Source of the DNA: Flavobacterium foetidum
GTDB lineage: Bacteria; Bacteroidota; Bacteroidia; Flavobacteriales; Flavobacteriaceae
Direction: 5' to 3'
Length of the DNA: 64,000 nt
NCBI RefSeq assembly: GCF_004634245.1
Contig: NZ_SJTF01000002.1
Location: 480,737-544,736 of the forward strand
A program made the position numbers and the translations under genes. Positions 41,818-50,068 of this stretch are shown here, one piece after another. Every line of letters starts with the position of its first letter. Position 1 is the first letter of the stretch. Under the pieces are notes generated by a model. It saw only the letters and a program-made list of their open reading frames with translations, was not told the DNA's origin and searched no databases.

Positions 41818-43245
41818 ATGACTAAAACTGCTCAATCGGTATGGGAAAACTGTTTGTCCTTTATAAAGGATAATATTCAAGACCAAGCATATAAAACTTG
41901 GTTTGAGCCAATCAAATCAGTTGAGCTAACCGACAACGCATTATACATTCAGGTGCCAAGTAAATTTTTCTACGAGTGGCTAGAAGAACACTACGTAAAA
42001 TTGTTAAAAGTTGCGCTTACCAAAGAACTGGGAAAAAACGCAAAGTTACTCTATAAAATTAAAATGGAGAACACTTATGGCAATAAACAGCCGTTTACCG
42101 AGCAGCTGCCAAGTGCCAACAGAGTGCCGATGAAACCGCAAGAGGTTGACGCTCCGTTTAAAAACTTAAATCCTGAACTCAAAAATCCGTTTGTAATTCC
42201 TGGAATCAGAAATTTAAAAATTGAGTCACAGTTAAATCCAAACTACAGTTTTGATAATTTCTTGGAAGGAGACTCTAACCGTTTAGCTCGTTCTGCGGGT
42301 ATGGCTGTTGCCAATAAACCAGGAGGAACTTCATTTAATCCGTTATTGATTTTTGGTGGAGTTGGTTTAGGAAAAACACACTTAGCACATGCTATAGGTG
42401 TAGAAGTAAAAGACAAATATCCTGAAAAAACGGTTTTGTATATTTCTGCTGAGATTTTCACACAACAATACATTGATTCTGTAAAAAAGAATAATCGTAA
42501 TGACTTTATTCATTTTTATCAGCTAATCGATGTCTTAATTATTGACGACGTTCAGTTTTTATCTGGAAAATCAGGAACACAAGACGTTTTCTTCCATATT
42601 TTCAACTATTTGCATCAAAACGGAAAACAAGTAATCTTGACTTCAGACAAAGCTCCTGTTGACATGCAGGACATCGAACAAAGATTATTGTCTCGTTTTA
42701 AATGGGGATTGTCTGCAGAATTGCATCAACCTGATTATGAAACTCGTATCTCAATCTTAAAAAACATTTTATACCGAGATGGTGTAGAAATGCCTGAAGA
42801 TATTTTAGAATACGTTGCCCGCAACATCAAGACAAACGTAAGAGAACTTGAAGGAGCTATTATTTCGTTAATTGCTCAATCTTCTTTCAACAAAAAAGAA
42901 GTTACGATTGAATTAGCAAAAAGCGTTGTAGAGAAATTTGTTAAAAATGTAAAGAGAGAAATCTCTATAGATTATATCCAAAAAATCGTTTCAGATTATT
43001 TCCAATTAGATATTGAAACGCTTCAATCTAAAACAAGAAAGAGGCACGTTGTACAAGCAAGACAATTAGCAATGTTTTTTGCTAAAAAATTCACCAAAGC
43101 TTCTTTAGCCAATATTGGCTCACAAATTGGAGACCGCGATCACGCCACTGTCCTGCACGCTTGTAAAACGGTAGACAATCTAGTTTCTACAGACAAACAA
43201 TTCAAAAAGTTTGTCGAAGACATCAACAAAAAACTAACGCTTTAA
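41818..43245 (+). CDS. dnaA: Chromosomal replication initiator DnaA
   Basis: 475 residues. Domain I (1-80, WENCLSFIKDNIQDQAYKTW) and a short linker precede the AAA+ domain (about 145-360; Walker A GGVGLGKTHL, Walker B LIIDDVQFLSGK). The C-terminal DNA-binding domain has the signature GDRDHATVLHACK. It opens oriC. The gene is followed by the phosphatase gene after eight bases, so dnaA may head an operon. No clear oriC box cluster was found on either side. Confidence 0.98.
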   Translation: MTKTAQSVWENCLSFIKDNIQDQAYKTWFEPIKSVELTDNALYIQVPSKFFYEWLEEHYVKLLKVALTKELGKNAKLLYKIKMENTYGNKQPFTEQLPSANRVPMKPQEVDAPFKNLNPELKNPFVIPGIRNLKIESQLNPNYSFDNFLEGDSNRLARSAGMAVANKPGGTSFNPLLIFGGVGLGKTHLAHAIGVEVKDKYPEKTVLYISAEIFTQQYIDSVKKNNRNDFIHFYQLIDVLIIDDVQFLSGKSGTQDVFFHIFNYLHQNGKQVILTSDKAPVDMQDIEQRLLSRFKWGLSAELHQPDYETRISILKNILYRDGVEMPEDILEYVARNIKTNVRELEGAIISLIAQSSFNKKEVTIELAKSVVEKFVKNVKREISIDYIQKIVSDYFQLDIETLQSKTRKRHVVQARQLAMFFAKKFTKASLANIGSQIGDRDHATVLHACKTVDNLVSTDKQFKKFVEDINKKLTL

Positions 43246-43253
43246 TACGCGCC

Positions 43254-43721
43254 ATGCCTGTAAAAATCTTAATGGTTTGTTTAGGAAATATCTGCCGATC
43301 TCCTTTAGCAGAAGGGCTTCTGGCTTCAAAACTTCCGCATGATAATTTTTTTGTCGATTCTGCAGGAACAGGCTCTTGGCATGTCGGACATTGTCCTGAC
43401 AAACGATCTATAGAGGTTGCCCGAAAAAACGGAATCAATATTAGCGCACAAAAAGGCAGACAAATCACAACATCAGATTTTGAAGAATTCGATTATATCT
43501 ATGTAATGGACAATTCTAATTTTCGCGATGTCATTCATCTAGCCAAAACTCCTGAACATAAAAACAAAGTTCGCCTGATTTTAAACGATTTGTTTCCAGA
43601 CGAAAATGTCGATGTTCCAGACCCCTACTATGGTGCCGCAAATGGCTTCGACAACGTATATCAAATGTTGGACGAAGTAACGGATTTAATTGCAGACCAG
43701 CTTCTAAAAAAACACTCTTAA
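43254..43721 (+). CDS. Low-molecular-weight protein-tyrosine phosphatase
   Basis: 155 residues. The P-loop CLGNICRSP has Cys9 and Arg15 (C-x5-R-S), and the general acid Asp is in VPDPYYGAANGF. Bacterial members dephosphorylate tyrosine kinases that steer exopolysaccharide export, or arsenate-like substrates in ArsC relatives; no kinase gene is nearby. The start is eight bases after the dnaA stop codon, so co-transcription is likely. Confidence 0.93.
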   Translation: MPVKILMVCLGNICRSPLAEGLLASKLPHDNFFVDSAGTGSWHVGHCPDKRSIEVARKNGINISAQKGRQITTSDFEEFDYIYVMDNSNFRDVIHLAKTPEHKNKVRLILNDLFPDENVDVPDPYYGAANGFDNVYQMLDEVTDLIADQLLKKHS

Positions 43722-43782
43722 TTCAATTCAATTGTTTCTTAAAAAGAGATAATTGAATTTTTTAATTTTAAACAAACACATT

Positions 43783-44496
43783 ATGAAATCTTTCGGAAAA
43801 CTATATTTAATTCCAACCACAATGGGCGAAAGCGATCCGATGGATGTTTTACCTCAAACTGTTAGAAGAACGATAGAAGTTATCGACCATTATATTGTTG
43901 AAAACGACAAAACTGCCAGAAAATCAATCAAAGCGGTTTATCCAGAAAAAAAACAATCTGAATTGGTGCTTTTTACTCTTAATAAACGCACCGAAACGAG
44001 CGAACATTTAGATTTCATAAAACCTTTATTAGAAGGGAAAAATATGGGTTTAATGAGTGAAGCTGGTTGTCCGGGCGTTGCCGATCCCGGTGCTGTCATT
44101 GTAAAACTGGCGCACGAAAAAGGAATTCAGGTTGTGCCTTTAGTTGGCCCTTCCTCTATCCTATTGGCGATGATGGCTTCTGGCATGAACGGTCAGAGTT
44201 TTACGTTTAACGGATATTTACCAATTGATAAAGACGAGAAAAAATCGGCTATTCGTCATTTTGAAAAATTATCTTATGATAAAAATCAATCGCAGTTATT
44301 CATTGAAACACCTTATAGAAACAATAAACTGATTGAAGATCTTTTACAGATTTTAAGTCCCGCAACACATTTGTGTATCGCTGCAGATATTACGCTACCA
44401 ACAGAATTCATTAAAACCATGAAAGTTGCGGATTGGAAAAAATTAAAAATTGATATTGATAAACGTCCTGCGATTTTTATTATTCATAAAATGTAA
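43783..44496 (+). CDS. RsmI-like SAM-dependent methyltransferase
   Basis: 237 residues from ATG 43783; the frame opens at 43753 but the family starts at MKSFGKLYLIPTTMGE. It belongs to the tetrapyrrole methylase fold of RsmI (16S rRNA C1402 ribose methylation): GLMSEAGCPGVADPGAVIV and PLVGPSSILLAMMASGM are the SAM-binding loops. It is shorter than E. coli RsmI and lacks its C-terminal domain, so it may be a paralogue of the standard enzyme. It follows the phosphatase gene by 61 bases. Confidence 0.85.
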   Translation: MKSFGKLYLIPTTMGESDPMDVLPQTVRRTIEVIDHYIVENDKTARKSIKAVYPEKKQSELVLFTLNKRTETSEHLDFIKPLLEGKNMGLMSEAGCPGVADPGAVIVKLAHEKGIQVVPLVGPSSILLAMMASGMNGQSFTFNGYLPIDKDEKKSAIRHFEKLSYDKNQSQLFIETPYRNNKLIEDLLQILSPATHLCIAADITLPTEFIKTMKVADWKKLKIDIDKRPAIFIIHKM

Positions 44497-44519
44497 TTAA
44501 TCTTAAAAATACATTGCCT

Positions 44520-44951
44520 ATGAAAAAGGTTTTAATTTTGATTTTAATTAGTTTAACTCAAACCATATTTTCTCAAAAAATCACCAGAATAACTGATCTT
44601 CAAAAAGATAAAAACGGAAAGGTAATTCTTCAAGAGAATGCAATTTATATTCCTATAGATATAGAAATTAAACCTGAATTTCCAGGCGGCAGAGTTAAGT
44701 TCAATCATTTTTTAGATGATAACTACAAAAAGCCTAACAAAAAACCAACAATTCAAGGTAAGTTATATGCTACTTTTATTATTGAAAGAGATGGCTCATT
44801 AAGTAATATAAATATTCTCTATGATATTGGACATGGGACAGGAGAAGAACTAATAAGAGTTTTGAAATTATCTCCAAGATGGAAACCCGGAAAAATGAAT
44901 AATAAAATAGTTAGAACAATGTATTCTATTGTATTTCCTGTAAAGCAATAA
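44520..44951 (+). CDS. Small secreted TonB C-terminal-like protein
   Basis: 143 residues from ATG 44520 with a signal peptide (MKKVLILILISLTQTIFSQK). The mature part is one TonB_C-like domain: EFPGGRVKFNHFLDDNY, GKLYATFIIERDGSLSNINI, LKLSPRWKPGKMNNKIVRT, MYSIVFPV. It has no membrane anchor or Pro-rich linker, so it cannot act as a TonB bridge on its own. Function unknown. A related domain is fused to a propeller at 25124-26560. Confidence 0.82.
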   Translation: MKKVLILILISLTQTIFSQKITRITDLQKDKNGKVILQENAIYIPIDIEIKPEFPGGRVKFNHFLDDNYKKPNKKPTIQGKLYATFIIERDGSLSNINILYDIGHGTGEELIRVLKLSPRWKPGKMNNKIVRTMYSIVFPVKQ

Positions 44952-44985
44952 GGCCATGATAGCTTTTTCCATTAATTCCTTATTT

Positions 44986-46113
44986 ATGAGTAAACTCCCA
45001 AACGTAACCACAAGCATTTTTACGGTAATGTCTAAAATGGCGGCCGAATATAATGCTATAAATCTTTCGCAAGGATTTCCAAATTTTCCTGTTGATGAAA
45101 GATTAACCGATATTGTTGCGAGATTAGCAAAAGAAAACGTTCACCAATATACGCCAATGGCAGGTTATCCGCCGTTGATGAACAAAATTGCCAAACTGAC
45201 TCAGAGTTCCTATAATAGAACAATCAATCCAGATATTGAGCTTTTGGTTACAGCGGGTGCGACACAGGGAATTTTTACTACGATTCTGGCTTTAGTAAAA
45301 GAAAATGACGAAGTCATTATTCTCGATCCTAGTTACGATTCGTACGAATCTCCTGTTTTATTATGCAAAGCAAAACCTGTTCGAGTTGCCTTAAACGATG
45401 ATTATACGCCAAATTGGGAGAGGATTGAAAAAGCGTGTTCTGCTAAAACCAGAATGATGATTATCAATAATCCGCATAATCCGACGGGAAAAATTTTAAA
45501 CGAAGCCGATTTTCTCGAATTAGAAAAAATCCTTTCCAAATATCCAGAAATCATCGTTTTGTCTGATGAAGTTTACGAATACATCACATTCGAAGAAAAA
45601 CATATCTCAACCCACACCAAAGATTTTCTTTTAGACCGTTGTGTCATGGTTTCTTCTTTCGGAAAATCATTTCATATCACAGGTTGGAAAATAGGCTATA
45701 CGATTGCACCTGAATATTTAATGAAAGAAATCAAAAAAGTGCATCAATTTTTGGTTTTCAGCGTAAATAGTATTTCTCAGTTTGCCATCAGCGAATATTT
45801 GGATGTTGTAGACGTAAATCTGCTGGGGAAATTCTATCAGGAAAAAAGAGATTATTTTCAAAAATTGCTTCGAAACAGTCGATTTGAACTGAAGCCCTGC
45901 GAAGGAACTTATTTTCAGGTTGCTTCGTACGCAAACATTTCAGACGAAGATGATGTGACTTTCTGCAAAAACTTAATTATCAATCATGGCGTTGCTGCAA
46001 TTCCGATTTCTACTTTTTATTCGGATCATAAAGACCAGAAATTAATACGCTTTTGTTTCGCCAAAGACAACTTCACATTAGAGTCTGCATCAAAAAAATT
46101 ATGTCAAATATAA
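44986..46113 (+). CDS. PLP-dependent aminotransferase (methionine/kynurenine type)
   Basis: 375 residues from ATG 44986; the frame opens at 44956. Fold-type I class I/II aminotransferase: INLSQGFPNFPVDE near the N-terminus, INNPHNPTGKILNE, LSDEVYEYITFE, and the PLP lysine in SFGKSFHITGWKIGY. The whole pattern matches the YbdL-like methionine aminotransferases of Bacteroidota, which make the 4-methylthio-2-oxobutyrate keto acid or act on aromatic amino acids. Monocistronic. Confidence 0.92.
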   Translation: MSKLPNVTTSIFTVMSKMAAEYNAINLSQGFPNFPVDERLTDIVARLAKENVHQYTPMAGYPPLMNKIAKLTQSSYNRTINPDIELLVTAGATQGIFTTILALVKENDEVIILDPSYDSYESPVLLCKAKPVRVALNDDYTPNWERIEKACSAKTRMMIINNPHNPTGKILNEADFLELEKILSKYPEIIVLSDEVYEYITFEEKHISTHTKDFLLDRCVMVSSFGKSFHITGWKIGYTIAPEYLMKEIKKVHQFLVFSVNSISQFAISEYLDVVDVNLLGKFYQEKRDYFQKLLRNSRFELKPCEGTYFQVASYANISDEDDVTFCKNLIINHGVAAIPISTFYSDHKDQKLIRFCFAKDNFTLESASKKLCQI

Positions 46114-46187
46114 AGTTTATTAAAATTTTATAACATTATTATGCATGCATCCTATTTTATTTGACTAATATTGTAAAAAGAAAAAGT

Positions 46188-47069
46188 ATGAGCTACACAG
46201 ACAAAATGTTACGTGACGATGCTTTAAAAGGCAAAGTCATTGTCGTTACAGGCGGCGGAAGTGGTTTAGGAAAAGCCATGACCAAATATTTTCTTGAATT
46301 AGGAGCGCAGGTAGCGATAACTTCTAGAGATTTAGAGAAGTTAAAAACTACAGCTGCCGAACTGGAAAGCCAGACTGGAGGCAAATGTTTGCCACTACAA
46401 TGTGATGTTCGTCATTATGAAGAAGTAGAAAAAATGCTTGAAGAAACATTAAAAGTTTTCGGAAAAGTAGATGTTCTTTTAAACAATGCGGCTGGAAATT
46501 TTATTTCACCAACAGAAAGACTATCTGCAAATGCATTTGATACTGTTATAGATATTGTATTGAAAGGTTCTAAAAACTGTACACTAGCTTTTGGAAAACA
46601 CTGGATCGACACCAAACAAACTTCGGCAACGATTTTGAACATAGTGACTACCTATGCTTGGACAGGATCGGCGTATGTTGTTCCGAGTGCCACAGCAAAA
46701 GCGGGCGTTTTGGCGATGACAAGAAGTCTTGCAGTCGAATGGGCAAAATACGGAATCCGTTCTAATGCCATTGCTCCGGGACCATTCCCTACAAAAGGAG
46801 CCTGGGACAGATTATTGCCTGGAGATCTTTCTGAAAAATTTGATATGGCCAAAAAAGTGCCATTAAAAAGAGTTGGAGACCATCAGGAATTAGCCAATTT
46901 AGCCGCTTATCTGGTTTCAGATTTTTCAGCTTATGTCAACGGAGAAGTAATCACAATTGATGGAGGCGAATGGCTAAAAGGCGCCGGACAATTCAATTTG
47001 TTAGAAGCAATTCCGGAAGAACTTTGGGATCAGCTTGAAATGATGATTAAAGCAAAAAAGAATAAATAA
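46188..47069 (+). CDS. Short-chain dehydrogenase, 2,4-dienoyl-CoA reductase-like
   Basis: 293 residues from ATG 46188 (frame open from 46161). Rossmann motif TGGGSGLGKAMTKYF, NNAAGNF, and SAT-AKAG in place of the usual YxxxK, as in the DECR subgroup where the Tyr is displaced. The C-terminal IDGGEWLKGAGQFN and the extended tail resemble peroxisomal/bacterial 2,4-dienoyl-CoA reductases, used for unsaturated fatty acid oxidation with NADPH. A strong terminator follows. Confidence 0.88.
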   Translation: MSYTDKMLRDDALKGKVIVVTGGGSGLGKAMTKYFLELGAQVAITSRDLEKLKTTAAELESQTGGKCLPLQCDVRHYEEVEKMLEETLKVFGKVDVLLNNAAGNFISPTERLSANAFDTVIDIVLKGSKNCTLAFGKHWIDTKQTSATILNIVTTYAWTGSAYVVPSATAKAGVLAMTRSLAVEWAKYGIRSNAIAPGPFPTKGAWDRLLPGDLSEKFDMAKKVPLKRVGDHQELANLAAYLVSDFSAYVNGEVITIDGGEWLKGAGQFNLLEAIPEELWDQLEMMIKAKKNK

Positions 47070-47122
47070 TTACAAGTGCTTACTAAATTCAGAATATTTT
47101 TTAAAACTATACTGATTGCACG

Positions 47123-47156
47123 AAATCCCGAAGGTTTACTTTCGGGATTTTTTTGT
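47123..47156 (+). terminator. Rho-independent terminator of the SDR gene
   Basis: AAATCCCGAA pairs with TTCGGGATTT across a nine-base loop, then T7. Confidence 0.88.
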
Positions 47157-47162
47157 TTTTTC

Positions 47163-47246
47163 ACCATATAAGTAATATAAGTTCAATTAAGCGACATTTT
47201 GTTTAGACATCTTACAGCTTAAATTTACTTACATTACTTATATGGT
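47163..47246. repeat. Repeat family R9: 84-base element with near-perfect terminal inverted repeats
   Basis: ACCATATAAGTAATATAAGT (47163-47182) pairs with ACTTACATTACTTATATGGT (47227-47246) at 19 of 20 positions. The arms extend less perfectly to 47192 and 47217. Confidence 0.75.
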
Positions 47247-47284
47247 TAAATTATATTATGTGTTTAGCAATTCAGTTAAATTAT

Positions 47285-47292
47285 TATTTTTG
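47285..47292 (+). promoter_or_regulatory. -7 box of the udk promoter
   Basis: TATTTTTG fits TAnnTTTG and lies 25 bases before the ATG at 47318, which supports that start over 47258. Confidence 0.5.
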
Positions 47293-47317
47293 CGAAACAA
47301 ATTATAACATCAAATTT

Positions 47318-47926
47318 ATGCTCATTATAGGAATCGCTGGGGGAACAGGAAGTGGAAAAACAACGGTAGTGCACCAAATCATGAACGAATTACCACATAC
47401 TGAAGTGGGAGTCATTTCTCAAGATTCATATTATAAAGAAACTACCAATTTGTCTTTTGACGAAAGAGCATTAATCAACTTTGATCATCCACGCGCTATT
47501 GATTTTGAATTATTGGTAAAACATTTAAAAGCGCTTAAAGCTGGTGAAACAATTGATCAGCCTGTTTATTCTTTTATTCAGCACAACAGAACTGATGACA
47601 CTGTTTCAACACATCCAAGAAAAGTAATGATTGTAGAAGGAATTTTAATTCTGACCAATCCGGAACTACGTGATATGTTCGACATTAAAATTTTCGTTCA
47701 CGCCGATTCTGATGAAAGATTAATTCGTCGTTTAAAAAGAGATATTTCAGAAAGAGGACGCGATATCGACGAGGTTTTAAACCGTTACCAAACGACTTTA
47801 AAACCTATGCATGAGCAATTTATCGAACCATCTAAAGCTTTTGCAGACATCATTATCCCGAACGACAAATACAATACCGTAGCAATTGATGTGGTTCGTG
47901 CCGTAATTAATCAGAGAATTTCATAA
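47318..47926 (+). CDS. udk: Uridine kinase
   Basis: 202 residues from ATG 47318. Walker A is GGTGSGKTT; SQDSYYKE, NFDHPRAIDFELL and the RRLKRDISERGRD lid are typical of uridine/cytidine kinases that phosphorylate uridine to UMP in pyrimidine salvage. It is followed after a repeat region by the ftsB-like and methylmalonyl-CoA mutase genes. In Flavobacterium udk and the ftsB-like gene are often neighbours. Confidence 0.95.
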   Translation: MLIIGIAGGTGSGKTTVVHQIMNELPHTEVGVISQDSYYKETTNLSFDERALINFDHPRAIDFELLVKHLKALKAGETIDQPVYSFIQHNRTDDTVSTHPRKVMIVEGILILTNPELRDMFDIKIFVHADSDERLIRRLKRDISERGRDIDEVLNRYQTTLKPMHEQFIEPSKAFADIIIPNDKYNTVAIDVVRAVINQRIS

Positions 47927-47956
47927 TTTTTATTGTAAATTTAAACCATAGAAATT

Positions 47957-48091
47957 AGGAGCTATTTCCCGATATTCGTTTCAAACGAAGTTCATTGAAC
48001 TCCGCTTGAAATATAAATTAAGTGAAGTAATCTTTTGTGTCTTCTTTAAACAAACGAGACACAAAAGGATTTTCACTACTATCGGAGCTAG
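47957..48091. repeat. Repeat family R8, copy B (variable-stem hairpin)
   Basis: Stem CTTTTGTGTCT (48032-48042) pairs perfectly with AGACACAAAAG (48057-48067); the flanking GGATTTTCACTACTATCGGA matches copy A, while the stem sequence differs. Confidence 0.8.
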
Positions 48092-48129
48092 AAAAGACCA
48101 ATCATATTCAAAAGAAATATTCGTTTAAA

Positions 48130-48459
48130 ATGAAATTTAAAAATCCATACAAAGACAAAAAATGGTTCAAATACCTAGGCAACAAATACGTTTGGGTTCT
48201 GCTATTTTTTATTGTTTGGATGTTGTTTTTAGACAATTATTCCTATTTTGATCATCGTTTCTTAGATGAACAAATACATGAACTTGAGGATAATAAAACC
48301 TATTATCAGGAAGAAATAAAGAAGGATCAAGAGCAGATAAAGCAGCTCAAAAATCCGGAACAGATTGAGAAATATGCACGCGAAAAGTACTTTATGAAAA
48401 AAGACAGCGAAGATATTTACATCATTCAATTTGAAGGAGACACTATTCAAGAAGAATAA
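48130..48459 (+). CDS. FtsB/DivIC-like septum formation initiator
   Basis: 109 residues from ATG 48130; the longer open frame from 48037 runs through repeat B. One membrane helix (about 17-33; YVWVLLFFIVWMLFL), then a periplasmic coiled coil (about 50-80; LEDNKTYYQEEIKKDQEQI) with the KNPEQIEKYAREKYFMKK motif typical of FtsB/DivIC. It joins the FtsQLB-type division complex. It ends 17 bases before the mutA gene. Confidence 0.9.
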   Translation: MKFKNPYKDKKWFKYLGNKYVWVLLFFIVWMLFLDNYSYFDHRFLDEQIHELEDNKTYYQEEIKKDQEQIKQLKNPEQIEKYAREKYFMKKDSEDIYIIQFEGDTIQEE

Positions 48460-48476
48460 CATAGAAAAAACAACCA

Positions 48477-49841
48477 ATGGCCACTAACCTATTCGACGAT
48501 TTTAATCCGATTTCATCCAAACAATGGAAACAAAAAATTCAGTTTGAATTGGATGGAGCCGACTACAATCAAACCGTGATTTGGAATTCTCCCGAAGATA
48601 TTCAGGTAAAACCATTTTATCACGGCGACGAATTTTCTAAAAAAGCACATGTAAAAACTCAGGCATCTGATTTTAAAATCTGCCAGAATATCTTTGTTCA
48701 CGATATCGAAAAATCGATTCGAAGAGCAAACAACACCCTTGAAAGAGGTGCCGAAAGCTTACGTTTTACGATTCAAAACGAAAATGCAGATGTAGCTAAA
48801 CTATTGGAAAATCTTCCTTTGGAAAACAAAATCGTTTACTTCAATTTAAGTTTTCTCTCAATCGATTTCGTAAAAAGATTAAACCAAATATCTGTTACAA
48901 AAAAGGCGATATTTTATTGTAATCTAGATCCAATCGGGCAATTAGCGAGACAAGGCAACTGGTTTCTGACTTCTGATAAAAATAATTTCGAAACATTAGA
49001 AAAAATTTCAACAGAAGCTCCAAATCTTTCCTTATTAAGTATTGATTCTGGCTTATATCAAAATGCAGGGGCAAATATCACGCAGCAGATTGCGTATAGT
49101 TTAGCTCACGCAAACGAATATTTGAATCGTTTTGCTAATCAAACAAAATCTATAGTTTTTCAGATTTCGGTTGGAAGCAATTATTTCTTTGAAATTGCAA
49201 AACTTCGCGCGCTTAGAATGTTGTTTGATTTGATTGCTGGAGAATATAATTCCAATATCAAATGTCATTTTTTGGTTACACCAACCAAACGCAATAAAAC
49301 AATTTACGATTATAACGTCAACATGCTTCGAACTACAACCGAATGCATGTCTGCAATTTTAGGAGGAGCTGATGCAATTGCCAATCTGCCCTACGACTCA
49401 TTGTACCATAAAGACAATGAATTTGGAGATCGAATCGCCAGAAATCAGCTTTTAATCTTAAAACACGAAAGCTATTTTGATAAAGTAAACAATCCAGCCG
49501 ATGGAAGTTATTATATCGAAAGCCTAACAATGCAACTGGCTGAAAAAAGTCTCGCTTTATTTAAAGATATAGAAGCTGAAGGAGGTTTCTTGAAACTTTT
49601 AAACGATGGTACTATCAAAAAGAAAATTCAGGAAAGTGCCACTAAAGAACAGGAATTGTTTGATTCTAAAAAAGAAATTTTGGTTGGCACGAATAAATAT
49701 CCAAACAAAGAAGACCGAATGAAAAATGATTTAGAATTGTTTCCTTTCGTAAAAATCAAACCAAGAAAAACATTAATTACTCCAATTATTGAGAAAAGAT
49801 TGGCAGAGAAAATGGAGCAAGAACGATTGGAACAAGAATAG
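48477..49841 (+). CDS. mutA: Methylmalonyl-CoA mutase small (beta) subunit
   Basis: 454 residues with the mutase TIM-barrel architecture (FDDFNPISSKQWKQKIQFEL; ILGGADAIANLPYD; NPADGSYYIESLT). It lacks the roughly 150-residue C-terminal cobalamin-like domain of the longer small subunits in some bacteria, ending in a charged helix. In the heterodimer this subunit does not bind cobalamin and has a structural role. Together with mutB it interconverts (R)-methylmalonyl-CoA and succinyl-CoA. A 58-codon ORF separates it from mutB. Confidence 0.93.
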   Translation: MATNLFDDFNPISSKQWKQKIQFELDGADYNQTVIWNSPEDIQVKPFYHGDEFSKKAHVKTQASDFKICQNIFVHDIEKSIRRANNTLERGAESLRFTIQNENADVAKLLENLPLENKIVYFNLSFLSIDFVKRLNQISVTKKAIFYCNLDPIGQLARQGNWFLTSDKNNFETLEKISTEAPNLSLLSIDSGLYQNAGANITQQIAYSLAHANEYLNRFANQTKSIVFQISVGSNYFFEIAKLRALRMLFDLIAGEYNSNIKCHFLVTPTKRNKTIYDYNVNMLRTTTECMSAILGGADAIANLPYDSLYHKDNEFGDRIARNQLLILKHESYFDKVNNPADGSYYIESLTMQLAEKSLALFKDIEAEGGFLKLLNDGTIKKKIQESATKEQELFDSKKEILVGTNKYPNKEDRMKNDLELFPFVKIKPRKTLITPIIEKRLAEKMEQERLEQE

Positions 49842-49879
49842 AATCAGAAGCGAGTTATTGAACATAAATTTAGCGTATT

Positions 49880-50056
49880 ATGAAAGACTTAAAAAATCAA
49901 AACGATTCAATAACTAAAACTGAATACAAAATTCCTAAATGTCAAATTGCTGAAGTTAGAAAACGAACAGAAGATTATTTAAAAAACCCAAATAATGTCT
50001 CTAGCAACGATGAATTTTTAAAAGAAATTGAAAGAGATTTAAATGTATTTAAATAA
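49880..50056 (+). CDS. 58-residue small protein between mutA and mutB
   Basis: ATG 49880 to TAA 50056: charged, helical, soluble (MKDLKNQNDSITKTEYKIPK, then IAEVRKRTEDYLKNPNNVSS and NDEFLKEIERDLNVFK). Amino-acid composition and codon use look like a real protein. The ...FLKEIERDL end recalls small antitoxin-like proteins of Bacteroidota, but no toxin gene is adjacent and no family can be named. It starts 38 bases after mutA and mutB begins 12 bases later, so it is embedded in the mut operon. Function unknown. Confidence 0.6.
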   Translation: MKDLKNQNDSITKTEYKIPKCQIAEVRKRTEDYLKNPNNVSSNDEFLKEIERDLNVFK

Positions 50057-50068
50057 CAATATTTACAA

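Noticed and set aside
48037..48129. N-terminal extension of the FtsB-like protein
   Set aside because: It reads through the R8 hairpin repeat; the family length fits ATG 48130.
49880..50056. Toxin-antitoxin pair at the small ORF in the mut operon
   Set aside because: Only one small gene is present; mutA and mutB flank it and no toxin-like partner is seen.
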